From assembly GCF_000755285.1 (NCBI RefSeq), contig NZ_BBMK01000001.1:186001-250000 (forward strand): 64,000 nt of DNA, given 5' to 3'. Positions 20,471 through 30,795 of this stretch are shown here, in pieces. Under the pieces are notes generated by a model. The model was not told where the DNA came from, searched no databases, and saw nothing but the letters and a program-made list of their open reading frames with translations. Source of the DNA: Nonlabens ulvanivorans (lineage in GTDB: Bacteria > Bacteroidota > Bacteroidia > Flavobacteriales > Flavobacteriaceae). The stretch's first letter is position 1; the number at the start of each line of letters is the position of its first letter. The position numbers and the translations under genes were made by a program.

Positions 20471-23335
20471 CTATTTCAACTTCTTCTTTACTTCTACCTC
20501 TCTGAAACATTCAATAATATCTCCTTCATGAAGGTCATTGTAATTTTTAATTTGCATACCACACTCGTAACCTTTTGCTACCTCTTTAACATCATCCTTA
20601 AATCTCTTCAAAGCAGATAGTTCACCGGTGTAAACTACAACACTATCACGTATTAATCTTACACCACTGTTGCGATATATTTTACCATCAGTCACCATAC
20701 AACCTGCAATAGTACCAATTTTAGATATCTTGAATGTAGCTCTAATCTCTGCATTACCAGTTATTTCTTCCTTAAGTTCTGGAGAAAGCATTCCTTCCAT
20801 AGCATCTTTAAGGTCATTGATCGCATCATAGATGATAGAATACATACGGATATCAACTTCTTCCTGCTCTGCAACTGATCTTGCATTACCTTGAGGTCTC
20901 ACGTTAAATCCGATTATGATAGCATCAGAAGCAGAAGCTAGAAGTACATCACTTTCTGTAATCGCTCCTACCGCTTTATGTATAATATTAACCTGAATCT
21001 CTTCAGTAGATAATTTCTGGAATGAATCTGTTAATGCCTCGACAGAACCATCAACATCTCCTTTAAGGATTAAGTTTAATTCTTTAAAGTCACCTAACGC
21101 GATACGACGACCAATCTCATCAAGAGAAAGTGTTTTTTGCGTTCTCACAGATTGCTCACGCTGAAGTTGTGTACGTTTTGAAGCAATATCTTTTGCTTCT
21201 TTTTCGTCTTCAAATACGTGGAACTTATCACCAGCTGTAGGCGCACCATCTAGACCTAATATTGAAACTGGTGTAGAAGGACCAGCAACATCAACGTTAT
21301 TACCACGTTCATCTTGCATAGCTTTAACCTTACCATGATTACGACCAGCAAGCACATAATCACCTATTCTCAGCGTTCCTGCCTGAACTAGCACTGTAGA
21401 AACGTATCCACGACCTTTATCTAAGAACGCTTCAACAACAGTTCCTACCGCAGGTTTGTCAGGATTAGCTTTAAGATCTAATAATTCAGCTTCAAGCAAT
21501 ACTTTCTCTAATAATTCTTCAACACCTTGACCTGTTTTTGCTGAGATATCATGAGACTGTATTTTTCCACCCCCCCAATCTTCAACTAACAAATTCATTT
21601 GAGCAAGTGCTTCTTTAATCTTTTCTGGATTAGCCGCTTCTCTATCTACTTTGTTTATTGCAAAGATGATAGGTACACCAGCTGCTTGTGCGTGACTAAT
21701 TGCTTCTTTAGTTTGAGGCATCACATCATCATCTGCTGCAATAACGATTATAGCAAGGTCAGTAACTTGTGCTCCACGCGCTCTCATCGCTGTAAACGCT
21801 TCGTGACCAGGTGTATCTAAAAACGCAATCTTCTGACCGCTCTTAAGCTGTACACCATAAGCACCAATATGTTGAGTAATACCACCACTCTCACCAGCAA
21901 TAACATTTTCTTCTCGGATATAATCCAATAAAGATGTCTTACCATGATCTACGTGACCCATTACTGTAACGATAGGAGCTCGAGTAGTTAAATCTTCTTC
22001 GCTATCCTCAACTTCAGTTATACTTTCTTCAATATCTGCGTTAACAAACTCTACATCATAACCAAATTCTTCTGCAACGATAGAAATTGTTTCCGCATCA
22101 AGCCTCTGGTTCATTGTAACCATCATACCTAATGACATACATGCACCAATAACTTGATTTACCGCAACGTCCATCATCGTAGAAATATCACTTACAGTAA
22201 CAAACTCTGTAACTTGTAAGATTTTCTCTTCTGAATCAGCCTGTTCTTGAGCTTCAACTTTTTCGCGGTGAGAATCTCTTTTATCGCGACGATATCTTGC
22301 CGCTTTAGACTTAGAGGACTTACCTTGAAGTTTTTCAAGAGTCTCTCTTACCTGTTTTTGGATTTCTTCTTCCGTAGGCTCTGCCTTAACTATAGGTGTT
22401 CGCTTTTGAACAGGACCACGCCTGTTACCGCCAGAACGATTTCCTCCAGGACCAGATGAACCTGGAGATTTAGTTATCCTCTTGCGCTTGCGCTTATTAG
22501 GATCCTCCTTTTTCTTAGGCTTTTTAAATTGAGATAAGTCAATCGTTTTACCCGTAACTTTAAGACCTCCTAGCTTTTGATACTCGGTTTTAATCTTTTC
22601 AGGCTCTTGATTTACTTCTGTAGCTTTTGCTTCTGGAGCTTTTGATTCTGAAGCTTTTGTTTCTGTAGACTTAGTTACAGGAGCTTTATCAACAGATTCT
22701 TTTTTGATATCAGACTTCTTATCTGCTTTTTGTTTCTCAACTATAAGCTCTGTCTTAGGAGATTTCTCTACCTTAGGCTTTTGTGGAGCAACATCTTTCT
22801 TTTTAGAAACAGATCTCTTCTTAGGTTCAAGATCAATCTTTCCTTTCACCTTTGTTTCTTGAACCTTAGGACGGTTGGAAACGGTTTTAGGAGAAGTGTC
22901 CTCAACAACTTCAGTTGGAGCTGGTTCAGCTTTCTTTTCGACTGGTTTTTGAGGCTCGTCTTTCTTTTCAACTGGTTTTGCATCAGCACCACCAGATAAA
23001 TCAACTTTACCTACCTGTTTAGGACCGTCGAGAGTAGCTTTGGCTTTAATAACTTCTTGCCTTTTTTGCTTCTCTTCCTGCTCTTTCTCACGTTGCTCGC
23101 GCAACTCTTCCTGCTCTTTGCGACGCTCCTTACCAACTTCCTTAGAAGCTACCTTCTTACTCTTGTCAGTTTGAAACTCATCTGCAAGGGCTTTGTATAC
23201 ATCTGCATCGATTTTTGTAGTAGGTCTAGCTTCAATCTCAATTCCTTGAGCAGCTAAATGTTCTACAGCACGATCTAGAGATATATTAAATTCTCTTAGC
23301 ACCTTATTGAGTCTCATGTTCTTTACTTCGGCCAT
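20471..23335 (-). CDS. infB: Translation initiation factor IF-2
   Basis: GTPase that places initiator tRNA on the ribosome, 954 residues. The N-terminus ([21 protein letters not shown]) is the IF2N fold. Residues of about 60-350 are a low-complexity Lys/Glu/Pro-rich linker typical of Bacteroidota. The G domain has GHVDHGKTS (G1), DTPGHE (G3), NKVD (G4) and SAKTG (G5), followed by the beta-barrel domains and the C2 domain that binds fMet-tRNA. A C7 run (21570-21576) gives DWGGGK where DWGGK is usual. Downstream of nusA with a 29-bp gap. Confidence 0.98.
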   Translation of the reverse strand: MAEVKNMRLNKVLREFNISLDRAVEHLAAQGIEIEARPTTKIDADVYKALADEFQTDKSKKVASKEVGKERRKEQEELREQREKEQEEKQKRQEVIKAKATLDGPKQVGKVDLSGGADAKPVEKKDEPQKPVEKKAEPAPTEVVEDTSPKTVSNRPKVQETKVKGKIDLEPKKRSVSKKKDVAPQKPKVEKSPKTELIVEKQKADKKSDIKKESVDKAPVTKSTETKASESKAPEAKATEVNQEPEKIKTEYQKLGGLKVTGKTIDLSQFKKPKKKEDPNKRKRKRITKSPGSSGPGGNRSGGNRRGPVQKRTPIVKAEPTEEEIQKQVRETLEKLQGKSSKSKAARYRRDKRDSHREKVEAQEQADSEEKILQVTEFVTVSDISTMMDVAVNQVIGACMSLGMMVTMNQRLDAETISIVAEEFGYDVEFVNADIEESITEVEDSEEDLTTRAPIVTVMGHVDHGKTSLLDYIREENVIAGESGGITQHIGAYGVQLKSGQKIAFLDTPGHEAFTAMRARGAQVTDLAIIVIAADDDVMPQTKEAISHAQAAGVPIIFAINKVDREAANPEKIKEALAQMNLLVEDWGGGKIQSHDISAKTGQGVEELLEKVLLEAELLDLKANPDKPAVGTVVEAFLDKGRGYVSTVLVQAGTLRIGDYVLAGRNHGKVKAMQDERGNNVDVAGPSTPVSILGLDGAPTAGDKFHVFEDEKEAKDIASKRTQLQREQSVRTQKTLSLDEIGRRIALGDFKELNLILKGDVDGSVEALTDSFQKLSTEEIQVNIIHKAVGAITESDVLLASASDAIIIGFNVRPQGNARSVAEQEEVDIRMYSIIYDAINDLKDAMEGMLSPELKEEITGNAEIRATFKISKIGTIAGCMVTDGKIYRNSGVRLIRDSVVVYTGELSALKRFKDDVKEVAKGYECGMQIKNYNDLHEGDIIECFREVEVKKKLK

Positions 23336-23364
23336 AAATGGTTATGGGTTGACTTTTATTTTAT

Positions 23365-24600
23365 CTAATCTTCAAATTCTGATTTAAGGATATTCACAAC
23401 CGCAATGACTGTTTCTTCCTCTAAATCGGTACGCTTTACTAAATCAGCAACATCTTGTTCTAAAATACTTTTTGCAGTATCTAACCCGATTTTACTAAAT
23501 TCTTGAATGATCCAAGGTTCGATTTCATCGCTAAACTCAGCTAGCTCTACATCTTCCTCAGCACCATCTCTGATGACATCTATTTCATAACCAGTTAATT
23601 TACCAGCTAATCTTATATTATGACCTCTCCTACCTATTGCCTTAGAAACCTCTTCAGGATTCAATCTTACTTCAGCTTTTTTAGTCTCCTCATTTATTTC
23701 CATTGAAATAATTTTGGCAGGACTTAAAGCTCTAGCAATATACAATTGAGTATTTGTAGTATAATTGATTACATCAATATTTTCATTTCCTAACTCTCTA
23801 ACGATACCATGTATACGAGAACCTTTTACACCTACACAAGCTCCTACAGGATCGATACGATCGTCATAGCTATCTACAGCTACTTTTGCTTTTTCACCTG
23901 GCTCACGAACAACAGCCTTAACAGTTATTAAACCATCAAAAACTTCAGGAATCTCTTGCTCAAAAAGTTTTTCTAAGAACTTAGGAGAAGTACGAGAAAG
24001 TATAATATTAGGCTTATTACCTCTCAATTCAACACTTTCTATTATACCTCTTACGTTCTCACCTTTTCTAAAGAAATCAGAACCGATCTGACGATCTTTA
24101 GGCATAATGATCTCATTCCCTTCATCATCTAACAATATAATTGCTCTATGACGTATATGATGAACCTCAGCACTATACAACTCCCCCCCTTCAAGCTCTT
24201 TAAAGTGCTTGTAGATATTTGTATTATCATGCTCATGAATCTTTGCAATAAGATTTTGTCTCAACGCTAGAATTGCACGTCTTCCTAACTGAATCAACTT
24301 CACTTCTTCAGCTACGTCCTCACCAACTTCATAATCTGGCTCTATTTTACGAGCTGCAGTCAATTCAATTTCTGAATTATCATCTTCAACTTCACCATCA
24401 GCGACCACAACACGGTTACGCCAGATCTCTAAATCTCCTTTATCTGGATTGATAATAATATCAAAGTTATCGTCATCGCCGTACTTTCTTTTGAGAGCAC
24501 TTCTAAAAACATCTTCTAAGATCGCCATCAACGTGACGCGATCTATCATTTTATCATCTTTAAACTCAGAAAAAGACTCGATCAATGCGAGATTTTCCAT
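23365..24600 (-). CDS. nusA: Transcription termination/antitermination factor NusA
   Basis: RNA-polymerase-binding factor, 411 residues. It has the N-terminal RNAP-binding domain (about 1-120), an S1 domain (ELYSAEVHHIRHRAIIL), and two KH domains (CVGVKGSRIHGIVRELG and AIGRRGHNIRLAGKLTG), then a short acidic C-terminal region. It lacks the long C-terminal repeats of the E. coli protein, as is normal here. A C7 run (24183-24189) adds a Gly before ELYSAEV. Middle gene of rimP-nusA-infB. Confidence 0.97.
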   Translation of the reverse strand: MENLALIESFSEFKDDKMIDRVTLMAILEDVFRSALKRKYGDDDNFDIIINPDKGDLEIWRNRVVVADGEVEDDNSEIELTAARKIEPDYEVGEDVAEEVKLIQLGRRAILALRQNLIAKIHEHDNTNIYKHFKELEGGELYSAEVHHIRHRAIILLDDEGNEIIMPKDRQIGSDFFRKGENVRGIIESVELRGNKPNIILSRTSPKFLEKLFEQEIPEVFDGLITVKAVVREPGEKAKVAVDSYDDRIDPVGACVGVKGSRIHGIVRELGNENIDVINYTTNTQLYIARALSPAKIISMEINEETKKAEVRLNPEEVSKAIGRRGHNIRLAGKLTGYEIDVIRDGAEEDVELAEFSDEIEPWIIQEFSKIGLDTAKSILEQDVADLVKRTDLEEETVIAVVNILKSEFED

Positions 24601-24609
24601 ATTTACTTA

Positions 24610-25078
24610 TTAATTAAATGTTATAACCACTTTTGCTTGTTTAATGTCGTCATACTTGAGCGACCACTCTTTTTCAACTGTCACTTTCCCCCTTACCAAT
24701 CGGCTTAGGCTCTCTAGCTTTCCATTGAATTGCAATACCTTCATCATCTGCAGATACCAGCTCACCAATTTCTTTCTTTTTCCCTCTATCAACAACCTCT
24801 AACTGTCTACCCACATTTCTTTTAAACTGTCTAGGTAATGTAAGCGGCGCACTTGCACCGGCACTAGCTACCTCAAGAGAAAAATCAATCTCATCTCTAT
24901 CTAGGTTGTGTTCAACCGCGCGCGATATAAAAATACAATCAGCAACAGTCACACCTTCATCTCCATCTATAATAACTTTAATGTCATTACTTCCATCTAT
25001 TGTCATCTCCATAAGGAACAAATCAGGTCGTTCCTCAAAGGCATCATCTAGTAAATCTTGTACGGTATCTTTCAGCAT
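24610..25078 (-). CDS. rimP: Ribosome maturation factor RimP (one frame break)
   Basis: Needed for 30S subunit maturation. Its position upstream of nusA and infB is conserved across bacteria. It has an N-terminal domain (FLMEMTIDGSNDIKVIIDGD, then DCIFISRAVEHNLDR) and a C-terminal Sm-like domain (RQLEVVDRGKKKEIGELVSA). The frame stops at 24674 because of the C5 run 24688-24692; with four Gs the protein reads GKGKVTVEKEWSLKYDDIKQ and ends at 24610, about 155 residues, the normal size. A promoter and a leader hairpin lie immediately upstream. Confidence 0.92.
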
Positions 25079-25089
25079 ATTTTATAAAA

Positions 25090-25115
25090 AGAGGGGGGGA
25101 CATCTGTCCCCCTCA
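25090..25115 (-). promoter_or_regulatory. Leader hairpin with U-run in front of rimP (possible attenuator)
   Basis: On the minus strand, GAGGGGGACA, a two-base loop, then TGTCCCCCCCTC and TTTTTATAAA, ending about 10 bp before the rimP ATG. The stem followed by a T-run has the form of an intrinsic terminator, yet the only transcript entering it is rimP's own, since the upstream neighbour is divergent. The two strands of the stem differ in run length (7 and 5), which weakens the exact pairing. Confidence 0.6.
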
Positions 25116-25133
25116 TATTGTTTAAATACTTTG

Positions 25134-25163
25134 CAAATATACGACTTTTTTAGGCTTTTGCAA
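25134..25163 (-). promoter_or_regulatory. rimP-nusA-infB promoter
   Basis: On the minus strand, TTG (25163-25161), 19 bp, then TATATTTG (25141-25134). This matches the Bacteroidota housekeeping promoter TTG-N17-23-TAnnTTTG. The predicted start is near 25127, giving a leader of about 50 nt containing the hairpin. Confidence 0.75.
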
Positions 25164-25227
25164 GCGATATTTCACACTGTCAGCTTGAAACAGAATTACT
25201 TATCTTTATACTCCTAAATCCAACTCT

Positions 25228-26046
25228 ATGAAAAAAATAATCGTGCCTACTGATTTTTCAGAACAAGCAGACAACGCATTGCGTGTTGCGGCAGATATAG
25301 CTCGTGAAAACAATGGTGAAATTTTCTTATTACACCAATTAGACCTTCCTCTACACCTAGCAAATAACGCTAGTTCGAATTTACCAGAAGCTGTTTTTTT
25401 TATGAAACTAGCAAAAGAAAAATTTGACAATTTATTAAAAGCAGATTATCTAGATGACGTCACCATTCATGCGACGTTGAAACTGGTGCCGCCTTTAGTG
25501 GAATCATGGACACTGTTAAAAGACACAATGCAGACTTAATAGTAATGGGTAGCCATGGTGCTAGTGGTATGAAAATATTTTATAGGCTCAAATGCTGAGA
25601 AAGTAGTGCGCAATTCAGAAATACCAGTACTTGTTATCAAGGATCGTAAAAAAAGGCTTGATGTTAATGAGTTTGTTTTTGCCACAGATTTAGACCCAGA
25701 ATCTAGTAATGCACTTAAAGAAGCTGCGATTTTTGCAAAAGGTACAGGATGTAAACTTCATTTATTATACGTAAACACACCTTCGAATTTTTTAAACACT
25801 CAAAAAGCAGAACAAAAAGTAAAGGAATATCTTAAAGATATTAATGTAGAACCTACTGACTACACCATTTATAATGACTTCTCTATCGAAGAAGGCGTTT
25901 TTAACTTTACTAAAGACATTAAAGGAGATTTAATAGGCATGGCAACACATGGGCGACGTGGCATATCGCATTTCTTCAATGGTAGCGTTAGTGAAGACAT
26001 TGTAAATCATTCTTCTTTACCCGTTGTTACATTTAGGATAAAATAG
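25228..26046 (+). CDS. Universal stress protein, tandem UspA domains (two frame breaks)
   Basis: Cytoplasmic protein of about 273 residues with two UspA folds. The first domain begins MKKIIVPTDFSEQADNALRV; the second begins FVFATDLDPESSNALKEA and ends with the nucleotide-binding-type loop GMATHGRRGISHFFNGSVSE. The matching loop of the first domain (VMGSHGASGM) is visible in another frame. The breaks are near 25471-25480 and 25571-25582; both are repaired by one- or two-base changes. Divergent from rimP, followed by a palindrome copy and a terminator. Confidence 0.85.
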
Positions 26047-26058
26047 TTACTATAATTT

Positions 26059-26074
26059 CGCTTTCGCGAAAGCG
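26059..26074. repeat. 16-bp palindrome CGCTTTCGCGAAAGCG
   Basis: Perfect copy 12 bp after the universal stress gene; flanks TTT/AAA extend it. It precedes a separate normal terminator, so it is not needed for termination. Confidence 0.9.
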
Positions 26075-26080
26075 AAATAC

Positions 26081-26115
26081 AAAAAAGCACCTTAAATGAT
26101 TAAGGTGCTTTTTTA
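26081..26115 (+). terminator. Intrinsic terminator
   Basis: Stem AAAGCACCTTAA / TTAAGGTGCTTT with a short loop and a T-run, after the universal stress gene; could also serve the minus-strand tRNA transcript. Confidence 0.88.
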
Positions 26116-26176
26116 TTAATATTTAAAAATAAAACATAAAAAAATCCCAACTCAATTACGAGTCAGGATTTACGAG

Positions 26177-26247
26177 TTGTCCCACAAGGACTCGAACCTT
26201 GAATGACGGTACCAAAAACCGGAGTGTTACCATTACACCATGGGACA
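26177..26247 (-). tRNA. trnQ: tRNA-Gln (anticodon TTG)
   Basis: Seventy-one-base cloverleaf on the minus strand. Acceptor TGTCCCA/TGGGACA, D-loop with GGTAA, anticodon loop TTTTGGT with TTG at 26215-26213, and T-arm AAGGTTCGAGTCCTT. No CCA is encoded. It stands alone between the universal stress gene and the DUF2723 gene. The remaining roughly 200 bp before the next start (26248-26445) show nothing I can support. Confidence 0.93.
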
Positions 26248-26445
26248 AATTCGGATGCAAATTTAAAACAAATAAGTTTTTGAGCAAATAGAAATCGATT
26301 TTTTCTCAATTAATATCATTTTTCTCAAAATGAGCCGTTGAATAAATACTTTATATAGCTGGAACTTAATTATAACTGAGTAAGTTGAGTTACACTATGT
26401 AGGTTAGATATATTAATATTATTTTCGCCTTAGCTAAAAAATACT

Positions 26446-29400
26446 ATGAAACTGAATTACAATCAACTTAATAAAATAGCAGGCTGGATCGTGTTTGCGA
26501 TTGCCTTAATCACCTACTGGCTCACTGTTGAACCTACTGTAAGTTTCTGGGATGCAGGTGAATATATAGCCACATCATCTGGACTTCAAGTAGGGCACCC
26601 ACCAGGAGCACCTCTTTATCAAATGCTAGGTGCATTTTTCTCCATGTTTGCCTTAGATAAAAGTCAAATTGCATATATGGTTAACATGATGTCTGTTTTC
26701 TCTAGTGCTTTTACTATTTTATTCATGTTTTGGTCACTAACGCTTCTACTAAAAAGACATATTTTAAAAGAGGCAAGTAATGACCTTATGATTTTAGGTG
26801 CATCTGCTATAGGTAGTCTTGCTTATACCTTTTCTGATAGTTTTTGGTTTAATGCTGTCGAAGCAGAGGTTTATGCTCCTGCTGCGCTATTAATGAGTGC
26901 TTTATTTTATATGGGATTATTGTGGGAACGTGATATGTTTTTACCTCGAGGTAATAAATGGCTAGTACTTATTTCATTTACTGTTGGTCTATCCTTTGGA
27001 GTTCACTTTATGGGTATACTTACTATTCCTGCCATAGGGATGCTATGGTACTTTAAACATTATAAAAAAATAACGCCTTTAAATTTTGTTATAGCAAATA
27101 TTTCAGTTGTTGCTGTATTACTTTTTGTTTTCAAACTATTATTACCATACACTCTTTCCATATTTGGATATATGGAGGTTTTCTTTGTGAATGATATTGG
27201 GTTGCCTTTTAACTCAGGCTCTATAATCATGCTGCTGTTAGTTGTAGCGCTATTTGTCTTTTTGATTCGTTTTTCGCGCAAGCAAAACAAGCCTTTATTG
27301 AATACTATTACTTTGTGTGTAATGTTTGTTCTAATAGGTTTTTCCTCATGGACAATGTTACCTATACGCGCAAATGCAGGGACACCAATTAATGAAAATA
27401 ACCCAAACGATGCACGTGCATTGTTAGCCTATTATAATCGTGAGCAATATCCTGCGCCAGCTTTATTTTACGGAGAGGCTTTTACAGATATTTATGCTGG
27501 CTTAGATCCAGAATCACCATATCTAGATGAAAAACCAAAATATGAAAAGGATTATAAATTAGGTAAATATGTAATTGTAAACAACTTTAAAAACTCTTTA
27601 CAAAACACCCATGACGATCATAAGGGTTTGTTCCCTAGAATGACGGACCCATCTAGAGCGACTAATTATATAGACTTTATGGGTGGTTTAAATTACTATG
27701 TTAAACCAGAATATGCTTCAAGCATGGAGCTACAAACGGTTCTTGCTGACTATAAGCGTAATTATGAAAACGGCCGTATAGGTGCTCAAGAGTACGTAGA
27801 TTTTCTAGTAGAATTAAGAGAAGCTGTTGTTATTGAAAAACCTGATGGGCTAGACAACGCTTCTTACTTTTTGAACTATCAAGTACAATATATGTACTTG
27901 AGATATTTTATGTGGAATTTCACGGGTAGACAGAACGACATACAAGGAGAAGGAGATCCTTTTAACGGTAACTGGATTAGTGGTATACCTTTTATAGATG
28001 AATGGCATCTAGGAACTCAAGACAATCTCTCTGAGGACATGCTCAACAATAAAGGTCGAAACACTTATTTCTTTTTACCTCTTATTTTAGGCTTAATAGG
28101 TATGATTTTTCATGCTAAAAAAGATTTGAAGTCATTCTATGTGACACTTGTACTTTTCCTGTTTACCGGTCTAGCTATTATCGTTTACCTTAACCAAAGT
28201 ATGTATCAAGTGAGAGAAAGGGATTATGCTTATGTAGGTTCTTTCTTAGTCTTTGCCATGTGGATAGGTATGGGCGTTTATGCTATTTATGAAGGTATTA
28301 AAGATTCTATATCTGTAAAAACAGCCAGAGTCTTATCTATTACCATTTGTTTTGTAGCGGTACCATTATTAATGGCTTTTCAGAACTGGGATGATCATGA
28401 TCGATCTGGAAAATATTCAGCTCTAACTAGTGCAAAAAAATATCTTGATAGTTGTTTACCTGATGCTTTAATCTTTACTATAGGAGATAATGACACATTC
28501 CCATTATGGTACTTACAGGAGGTTGAAGGTTACCGCACTGATGTGAGAGTTGTTTGTACATCATTACTCGCTACAGATTGGTATATGGACGATATGAAGA
28601 AAAAAGCATGGGATAGTGATCCCGTACCTTCAACAATAACACACGACAAATATACCTATGGCACTAGAGACGCCTTGTGGTATGCAGACAAAGAACGTGT
28701 AATGCAACGTACTGGTGGAAAAAGCTCTTTACCAGACACTCTGGATCTAAAAGACTGGATGGAATGGGTTGTAAGCGATAAGAAAATTACACAAGAGCAG
28801 ATGCGCAATGACCATTGGGAACACACTTTCCCAACTAAATTTATACGTATACCTGTTAACAAAGAAGCTGTTCTTAAAAATGGCGTCGTACCTCAAAGAG
28901 ATGCTGATAAAATAGTAGATGAAATTGTCATTGAGATCAATAGTAGCTTAGTTTATAAGAACAGGATGTTCATGCTTGATATTATCAATGCAAACAATTG
29001 GGAACGTCCTATCTACTTTTCTGGTGGAGCCTTTGGTGATGATGATTACATATGGATGAAAGACTACTTGCAGTTAGACGGCTGTGCGTTTAGACTACTA
29101 CCTATTAAAACAGAGCCAGAAAATAGACGTGATCCATTTGATATGGGACGTGTAGATCCAGACCACGGTTATGAGATCCTTAAAAAATGGGATTGGGGAA
29201 ATAGCGGTAATCCAGATATATATTATGACGTAGAAACCAGACGTAATAGTGTAGGTTATCGTAGTAATGTAACCCGAGTTGCAGAAGCACTTACTAAAGC
29301 TGGTGATTATAAAAGCAGAAGAGATTCTAGATTTAGGTATGGAGAAAATGCCTTTAGACCTTTATGGCCATTATTCAATGATAGAACCTTTTGTAAATGG

Positions 29401-29788
29401 ATATTATGAGGTAGGCCAGATTGATAAAGCACAAGATCTTTTAGATCGTGTAATTTTAAAATATCAAGATGAAATTGATTTCTATAAAGCTCTTGATATT
29501 GATGAACGTAGGGCAAGTTACTCTGATATCATCGCTGCAGTAGAACGTTACAGAAGTCTAGTGGAATCTGCTATTTTCTATGAAGACGATAAAATGGTTC
29601 AAAAACACAAAGATGTTTTCAATCAATATGTTCTAGAATTCACTCAATTCTATAGTCCAGAAGAAACCATAGGTGGAACGAGTAGAGAAGAAATTCCGAC
29701 GAGTGAATTGGATAATATTTTTCAAGAAGCGACAGATAATACAGTCACTGAAGATATGATAGAAACAAATCCTCAAGACACACCATAA
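26446..29788 (+). CDS. DUF2723 family membrane protein (one frame break)
   Basis: Large polytopic membrane protein of about 1114 residues. The N-terminal half has many hydrophobic helices, and the first loop carries the DUF2723 signature TVSFWDAGEYIATSSGLQVGHPPGAP, whose acidic residue after the first helix resembles GT-C glycosyltransferases. Members are proposed protein O-mannosyltransferases, so a role in glycosylating exported proteins is inferred, not shown. The C-terminal half is soluble (GDNDTFPLWYLQEVEG, then a helical-repeat tail KAEEILDLGMEKMPLDLY). The frame breaks at 29311-29314 (AAAA for a likely AAAAAA). The deacetylase gene follows directly. Confidence 0.85.
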
Positions 29789-30427
29789 ATGCATTGGTAT
29801 CCTGATATAATAAAAGAATGGTTTTCTGGTCTGTTTTCAGGATACCTATGGCATGGTTCCCGTAATGATAAGGTTGTTTATATCACCTTTGATGATGGTC
29901 CACATCCTGTTGTAACACCATATGTATTACAAGAATTAGAGCGGTACGATTTTAAAGCTACTTTCTTTTGTATAGGTGATTGTGTTCAACGTCATACTGA
30001 TATTTACGACCTTTTATCTATTAAAGGTCACTCGGTAGGCAATCATACTTTTCATCATTTAAATAGTTGGAAAACCACAACCACTAGCTATTTAGAAGAT
30101 GTTGACTTAGCAAATTCTGTTATTAACTCTCCTCTCTTCAGGCCACCTTATGGTAGAATTACTCCTAAAACAGCAAAGAACTTAAGAGTTCAAGGTTATA
30201 AAATAGTTTTATGGGATGTACTATCAGGTGATTTTGATAAAGACCGTACAGCGGCATCTTGCTTGAGCAACCTCAAGAAAAACACTAGAAATGGAAGTAT
30301 CATCGTTTTTCATGACAGCGAGAAGGCTTTTGAAAAATTAAAAGTAATTTTACCTGACTATTTCAGATTTTTAAAATCTGAAGGCTATGAAACAGCTGTT
30401 ATTAAACATACTGCTTTAACAGAGTAA
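29789..30427 (+). CDS. Polysaccharide deacetylase family protein
   Basis: NodB-homology carbohydrate esterase of 212 residues. It has TFDDGPHP (catalytic Asp and metal Asp), GNHTFHHLN (metal His pair), RPPYG, and VFHDS near the end (the His of motif 5). No signal peptide is clear, so the cellular location is uncertain. ATG directly follows the stop of the DUF2723 gene, which suggests one transcript and a joint role in cell-envelope glycans. Its 3' end overlaps the convergent thioredoxin-like gene by 26 bp. Confidence 0.9.
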   Translation: MHWYPDIIKEWFSGLFSGYLWHGSRNDKVVYITFDDGPHPVVTPYVLQELERYDFKATFFCIGDCVQRHTDIYDLLSIKGHSVGNHTFHHLNSWKTTTTSYLEDVDLANSVINSPLFRPPYGRITPKTAKNLRVQGYKIVLWDVLSGDFDKDRTAASCLSNLKKNTRNGSIIVFHDSEKAFEKLKVILPDYFRFLKSEGYETAVIKHTALTE

Positions 30428-30698
30428 TCAAGGAATTAGAATCCTGCACACCGCTTTGCCTCCATTTCATCTCACCTTTCCTATAAATAATAAGAGTAGG
30501 CAATCCCTTTATGCGCAAAGCATCGCTTAATTCTTGGTTTTTATCTACATTGATTTTAATAACCTTTGCGTTGTCACCTATCGCGGCTGCAACATCTCTT
30601 AAAACTTCATGCATGTCCACAGAATCCTCATTCCATTCTGTAAAGAAGTTGAGTAAAACTGGCACATCGGCACTTATAAGTTCCCCAAATTTTGACAT
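30402..30698 (-). CDS. Thioredoxin-fold protein lacking catalytic cysteines
   Basis: Ninety-eight residues from ATG (MSKFGELISADVPVLLNFFT). It matches the thioredoxin frame (NFFTEWNEDS, then KVIKINVDKNQELSDALRIKGLPTLIIYRKGE with the cis-Pro in GLPT), but the usual WCxxC is WNEDS, so it cannot do dithiol redox chemistry; a structural or binding role is inferred. A TTG two codons upstream is possible but weaker. It overlaps the polysaccharide deacetylase 3' end by 26 bp in the opposite direction. Confidence 0.85.
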   Translation of the reverse strand: MSKFGELISADVPVLLNFFTEWNEDSVDMHEVLRDVAAAIGDNAKVIKINVDKNQELSDALRIKGLPTLIIYRKGEMKWRQSGVQDSNSLITLLKQYV

Positions 30699-30795
30699 AA
30701 TCAACTAGTTAGCTTATCAAATGTACGTAAAAAGCATTATAGAAACACTAATGTATTCTTAACAAGCACTCAACGAATGTTAGATTACACTATTC

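Noticed and set aside
24610..24795. A separate 61-residue gene after rimP
   Set aside because: It contains, in another frame, the missing C-terminus of RimP; one extra G in a C5 run explains the split.
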